A stretch of 9,018 nucleotides of DNA from Bacillota bacterium (lineage in GTDB: Bacteria; Bacillota; Sulfobacillia; RBS10-35): contig JASBVX010000037.1 in the NCBI GenBank assembly GCA_029960865.1, forward strand, positions 1-9,018, read 5' to 3'. The notes under the pieces are model-generated. The model made no database searches, had not been told where the DNA came from, and worked only from the letters and a program-made list of their open reading frames with translations. Positions 6,352 to 9,018 of the stretch are shown here, one piece after another. Made by a program: the position numbers and the translations under genes. Positions within the stretch are counted from its first letter, which is position 1; each line of letters opens with the position of its first letter.

Positions 6352-6912
6352 TCAAGGGGAGCCTTCCTCTTCCTTTTGGCCTTTATGCAGCCCGGGGGGT
6401 GTCTGGCCTGGGAGAAAAATGATTTCATCATAGACATGGGTTCCCGCCTCCAACGCCGTTTTGGACTGCCAGACGATATGGACCTGCCAGGGCCAATTGC
6501 CGAGGTAAGGCCAGAGGTCTTCTTCCAGTGGGCCCGGAGCGCTGAAGCGGCAGGCCGCCGGCTGGAGAAGGGTCGCGGGAGCCACCCCTTCCACCAGGGG
6601 TCGCCAGGATTGGGGCGGCGCGGGGGAGGAGGCTTTCCGTTGGCAGAAGCCCTCAAGAAGGGGGACTTCCAGGACCAAGGTATAGAAGTTTACCTCTTCC
6701 CGGGTCAGATGGCGCAGGCGCACTGTGAAGAGGTAATCCCTCTCCCCCAAAAGAGCCGGCCGGATTTCCACCGTCACGTGCCAGTGGAGGCCTTTCCCGC
6801 TGGAGATGAGGGGTTTTGCCGCCTCTATGGGAGGGGGCGGGGATCCTCCGCAGCCGGCGAGGAAGCAGACCAACAGAAGCAGCCAGAGAGGCTCTTTTCC
6901 CTTCACAGCCAA
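6352..6912 (-). CDS. Predicted lipoprotein of unknown function
   Basis: A protein of up to 186 residues that I do not recognise beyond its export signal. Seen: positive residues (Lys4, Lys6), a hydrophobic core LWLLLLVCFLAG, and the lipobox L18-A19-G20-Cys21. This predicts cleavage by signal peptidase II and lipid attachment at Cys21. A short Gly/Ser/Pro linker follows. The mature part reads as beta-strand-rich (HWHVTVEIRPALL, RDYLFTVRLRHL, NFYTLVLEVPLLEG, PWQVHIVWQ) and resembles a small immunoglobulin-like or copper-chaperone-like domain only in general feel. The C-terminus is Glu/Lys-rich. The start is uncertain: TTG 6912 and GTG 6906 are both in frame, neither with a clear ribosome site, and an in-frame stop lies two codons before the TTG. 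It probably leads a two-gene operon with the DUF1540 gene and diverges from the exporter gene. Confidence 0.7.
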   Translation of the reverse strand: MAVKGKEPLWLLLLVCFLAGCGGSPPPPIEAAKPLISSGKGLHWHVTVEIRPALLGERDYLFTVRLRHLTREEVNFYTLVLEVPLLEGFCQRKASSPAPPQSWRPLVEGVAPATLLQPAACRFSAPGPLEEDLWPYLGNWPWQVHIVWQSKTALEAGTHVYDEIIFLPGQTPPGLHKGQKEEEGSP

Positions 6913-6960
6913 AGACTATGACGGGACGCCCTCTTCTAGATGCGATATAACAGGGTCTGT

Positions 6961-6967
6961 GGGGAGG
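6961..6967 (+). promoter_or_regulatory. Ribosome binding site of the TauE-family gene
   Basis: GGGGAGG lies only 2 bases before ATG 6970 but 8 bases before the in-frame TTG at 6976. ATG 6940 upstream has no ribosome site. The start is therefore 6970 or 6976; I use 6970 as the ATG choice, and the two differ by two residues. Confidence 0.6.
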
Positions 6968-6969
6968 AA

Positions 6970-7746
6970 ATGCTGTTGACGCGTTCGCTTTTGGCCCCCG
7001 CCCTTCTCATCGGCCTGGCTACCGGGATGTTCGGCGGCCTTTTGGGCCTAGGGGGAGGGGTCATCATGATCCCTTTGATGGTGGCCATCCTGGGCTTCAC
7101 CCAGCATCAGGCCCATGGCACCAGCTTGGTGGCCCTGGTCTTTACGGGTCTTTCCGGAGCCATCTCGTATGCCGTCAGCGGGTCGGTGGACTGGAGGGCT
7201 GCCCTCTTGATCGCGGCCACCGCTGTCCTGACGGCTCGCCTGGGCGCCCGGTATTCCGCGGGGGTGTCGGAGTGGAAACTGAAGCGCTTCTTCGGAATCT
7301 TTCTCCTTTTCGTAGGAATCCTTCTCATCGCCAAGCCCTACCTTCCCTATGCCGCCAGCCGTCCCGAAGGAGCCCTGGAGATCCTTCTCTTTTTGGTGAC
7401 AGGCCTGGTGAGCGGTTTTCTCTCGGGCCTTTTGGGCGTAGGGGGCGGAGGCATCATGGTGCCCATCATGGTCTTTTTGCTGGGGTTCAGCCAGGTGGGG
7501 GCCCAGGGAGTGTCTCTTCTGGCCATGGTGCCGTCGGGAAGCGTCGGCGCCTTCACCCATTGGCAGCTGGGAAATGTCCGGGGACAGGCCCTCTGGGGCC
7601 TCATTCCCGGCATCGTGGCGGGCTCAGTTCTGGGGAGCTGGGTCGCCCACCTGGTCCCTGACCAGGAGCTGCGCATCATCTTTGGGGTGGTCCAGCTCTT
7701 GATGGCCTACCACTACCTGAGGACGCCCCGCCGGAACGGGGACTAA
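6970..7746 (+). CDS. TauE/SafE (DUF81) family membrane exporter
   Basis: A 258-residue polytopic membrane protein with about 8 hydrophobic segments, the normal size for the family. Seen: a clear internal duplication. GLATGMFGGLLGLGGGVIMI (from residue 15) in the first half corresponds to GLVSGFLSGLLGVGGGGIMV (from 145) in the second. Each is followed by a P(L/I)MV...LGF(T/S)Q segment and a GTSLVAL/GVSLLAM helix. These glycine-rich repeats are the signature of TauE/SafE proteins. Known: characterised members export sulfite, sulfoacetate or other small organosulfur or organic anions across the cytoplasmic membrane; most are uncharacterised. No sulfur-metabolism gene sits nearby, so the substrate here is open. 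The methyltransferase gene begins 2 bases after the stop, so the two probably share a transcript. The gene diverges from the lipoprotein operon. Confidence 0.88.
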   Translation: MLLTRSLLAPALLIGLATGMFGGLLGLGGGVIMIPLMVAILGFTQHQAHGTSLVALVFTGLSGAISYAVSGSVDWRAALLIAATAVLTARLGARYSAGVSEWKLKRFFGIFLLFVGILLIAKPYLPYAASRPEGALEILLFLVTGLVSGFLSGLLGVGGGGIMVPIMVFLLGFSQVGAQGVSLLAMVPSGSVGAFTHWQLGNVRGQALWGLIPGIVAGSVLGSWVAHLVPDQELRIIFGVVQLLMAYHYLRTPRRNGD

Positions 7747-7748
7747 AG

Positions 7749-9018
7749 GTGGAGCTCTTTTCCCGCTACCGGGAGATCGTGGATGACTGGGGAGCCTTTT
7801 GGGACCATCTCCTTAAGCCCCAGCCCAAAGTCATCCGGGTGAATCGTTTGAAGGCCCCGGTGGAGCAGGTGAAAGAGCGCCTGGAAGCGCAGGGGTTTCG
7901 CCTGGAACCCTATCCTTTTGATCCCCACATCTTTCGGGTGGTGGGAGAACCTTTTTCCGCTGGCCTCACCCTGGAGCACTGGCTGGGTTTCTTCTACATC
8001 CAGGAGGCAGCTGCTGCCATCCCGGTCCTGGCGCTGGAACCGGAGGAGGGCCAGTCTCTTTTGGACTTGGCGGCCGCCCCTGGCGGCAAGACCACCCAGA
8101 TGGCGGAGATCCTCCAGGATAGCGGCCTGGTGGTGGCCAACGAACCCCAGCGAGAGCGGCTGGCGGCCCTGTTGGAGAACCTTTCCCGCCTGGGGGTCAC
8201 CCGGGCAGGGGTGGTGAGGGGAGATGGGCGGCGGTTCCCCCAAGGGTTTTTCTTCGATGGGGTTTTGGTGGATGCCCCTTGCAGCGCGGAGGGGAACATT
8301 CGGCGGGATCCGGCGGTGAAGGAAAGCCCTTCCCCCAAAGGGCGCCGGCGCCTGGCGATCCTCCAGAAGGAGCTTCTCAAAAAAGCTCTCTCTTTGGTGA
8401 AAGAGGGGGGCCGGGTGGTCTACAGCACCTGTACGTTTGCTCCTGAGGAAAACGAAGGGGTGGTGGACCAGGTGGTTCGGGAAGCGAAAGGGGCCGTGGC
8501 CATCGAAGCCTGGCCCGAGAACCTTCCCGGGATGCCGGGGATCACCCGCTGGGAAGGGGATGCTTTTCTCCCGGAGCTGGAGCATACCCGCCGCCTCTAT
8601 CCCCATCACCTTGATTCAGGGGGCATGTACGTGGCGAGGCTTTGCCGCCTGGGACCCCTTCCCTGGGAGGAAGAGGGGGAGAAAGCCCTCCCCTGGTTCC
8701 GGGGAGACCGGCGCCTGCCTCAGGAAATTGGAGCTTCCTGGGCCCAGAGCTTCGGGGTGGAACCCTCCCTTCTGGAGGGGTATTTCGCCTACAGCTTGGG
8801 CGATGAGATCGGTCTTTCCCGACTGGAGGAGATCCCTCGCTTTCCGGGGCTCCTCTCCGCCGGCATGCCCACCCTTAAGAAGGCGGAGAAAGGGTATCGG
8901 CTCCTTCCTCAGGGGGCGGTGCATTTCCTCAAGAAAGCCAGCGACCGAACCATCAACCTAGCTGCTCCCCAGATCCTTTCCCTACTTGAAGGGCGGGAGA
9001 TCTCTCTGGCTGGCCTTC
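7749..9018 (+). CDS. rsmF: RsmF-type 16S rRNA (cytosine-C5) methyltransferase (3' partial)
   Basis: The frame stays open from GTG 7749 to the window end, giving 423 residues without a stop. Seen: an N-terminal PKVIRVNRLKAP segment typical of NOL1/NOP2/sun proteins. The SAM-binding motif I is LDLAAAPGGKT (residues 105-115). Motif IV is DAPCSAEGNIRRDP with Cys178, and motif VI is VYSTCTFAPEENEG with the nucleophilic Cys228. HHLDSGGMYVARL closes the catalytic domain. Beyond it the chain (GVEPSLLEGYFAYS; LLSAGMPTLKKAEKGYRLLP) fits the C-terminal PUA-like RNA-binding part of RsmF. No NusB domain precedes it, which argues against RsmB. Known: it makes 5-methylcytosines in 16S rRNA using SAM. Motif IV has Ala where the family usually has Gly (PCSG). 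GGGGA about 6 bases upstream may serve as ribosome site. The gene follows the exporter gene by 2 bases. Little more than the very C-terminus should be missing. Confidence 0.88.
   Translation, partial: MELFSRYREIVDDWGAFWDHLLKPQPKVIRVNRLKAPVEQVKERLEAQGFRLEPYPFDPHIFRVVGEPFSAGLTLEHWLGFFYIQEAAAAIPVLALEPEEGQSLLDLAAAPGGKTTQMAEILQDSGLVVANEPQRERLAALLENLSRLGVTRAGVVRGDGRRFPQGFFFDGVLVDAPCSAEGNIRRDPAVKESPSPKGRRRLAILQKELLKKALSLVKEGGRVVYSTCTFAPEENEGVVDQVVREAKGAVAIEAWPENLPGMPGITRWEGDAFLPELEHTRRLYPHHLDSGGMYVARLCRLGPLPWEEEGEKALPWFRGDRRLPQEIGASWAQSFGVEPSLLEGYFAYSLGDEIGLSRLEEIPRFPGLLSAGMPTLKKAEKGYRLLPQGAVHFLKKASDRTINLAAPQILSLLEGREISLAGL

Noticed and set aside
6913..6960. Divergent promoters between the lipoprotein and exporter genes, including a TATAAC at 6946-6951
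   Set aside because: The hexamer is a fair -10 match for the exporter gene, but no acceptable -35 element lies 16-18 bases upstream, and nothing convincing reads toward the lipoprotein.
1..9018. CRISPR arrays, insertion sequences, tRNA genes, integrase or toxin-antitoxin signals
   Set aside because: I looked for regular direct repeats, transposase motifs, terminal inverted repeats and tRNA-like clover-leaf signals and found none. The only inverted repeats are the intergenic hairpins listed.

Overview
The window is a GC-rich bacterial chromosome segment. It is densely packed with conserved metabolic genes and holds no mobile element, CRISPR array, tRNA or rRNA that I can see. Strong purine-rich Shine-Dalgarno sites, frequent GTG/TTG starts, a DUF1540 protein and a putative polyamine/amino-acid permease would suit a GC-rich, possibly thermophilic Firmicutes-like lineage. 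That placement is inference and is weak without rRNA.

Left part (1-3545, + strand). The window opens inside the 3' end of an acetamidase/formamidase gene, followed by an APC-superfamily permease. A hairpin separates the permease from an AidB-like acyl-CoA dehydrogenase. Directly behind the dehydrogenase lies a short, frameshifted remnant of the C-terminal end of an AMP-forming acyl-CoA synthetase. It suggests that a fatty-acid or acyl-CoA gene cluster once stood here and has partly decayed.

Middle part (3543-6912, - strand). Two operons run leftward. The right one encodes a lipoprotein and a small cysteine-rich DUF1540 protein. The left one encodes an FAD-linked D-2-hydroxyacid dehydrogenase/oxidase (GlcD type) and a DppA-like M55 D-aminopeptidase, joined by a 4-base ATGA overlap. 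A strong hairpin (6063-6112) separates the two operons, and another (3527-3560) lies at the convergence point with the + strand genes.

Right part (6970-9018, + strand). A TauE/SafE-family membrane exporter diverges from the lipoprotein gene. It is followed after 2 bases by an RsmF-type rRNA m5C methyltransferase that runs off the window end.

The coupled dehydrogenase/D-aminopeptidase pair suggests use of D-configured peptides and hydroxyacids. The amidase/permease pair suggests uptake and breakdown of small nitrogen compounds. I do not see an obviously new multi-gene system. The items most worth a second look are the acyl-CoA synthetase remnant, the coupled D-substrate pair, the lipoprotein/DUF1540 pair, and the 6063-6112 hairpin, whose T-tract faces away from the flanking genes.
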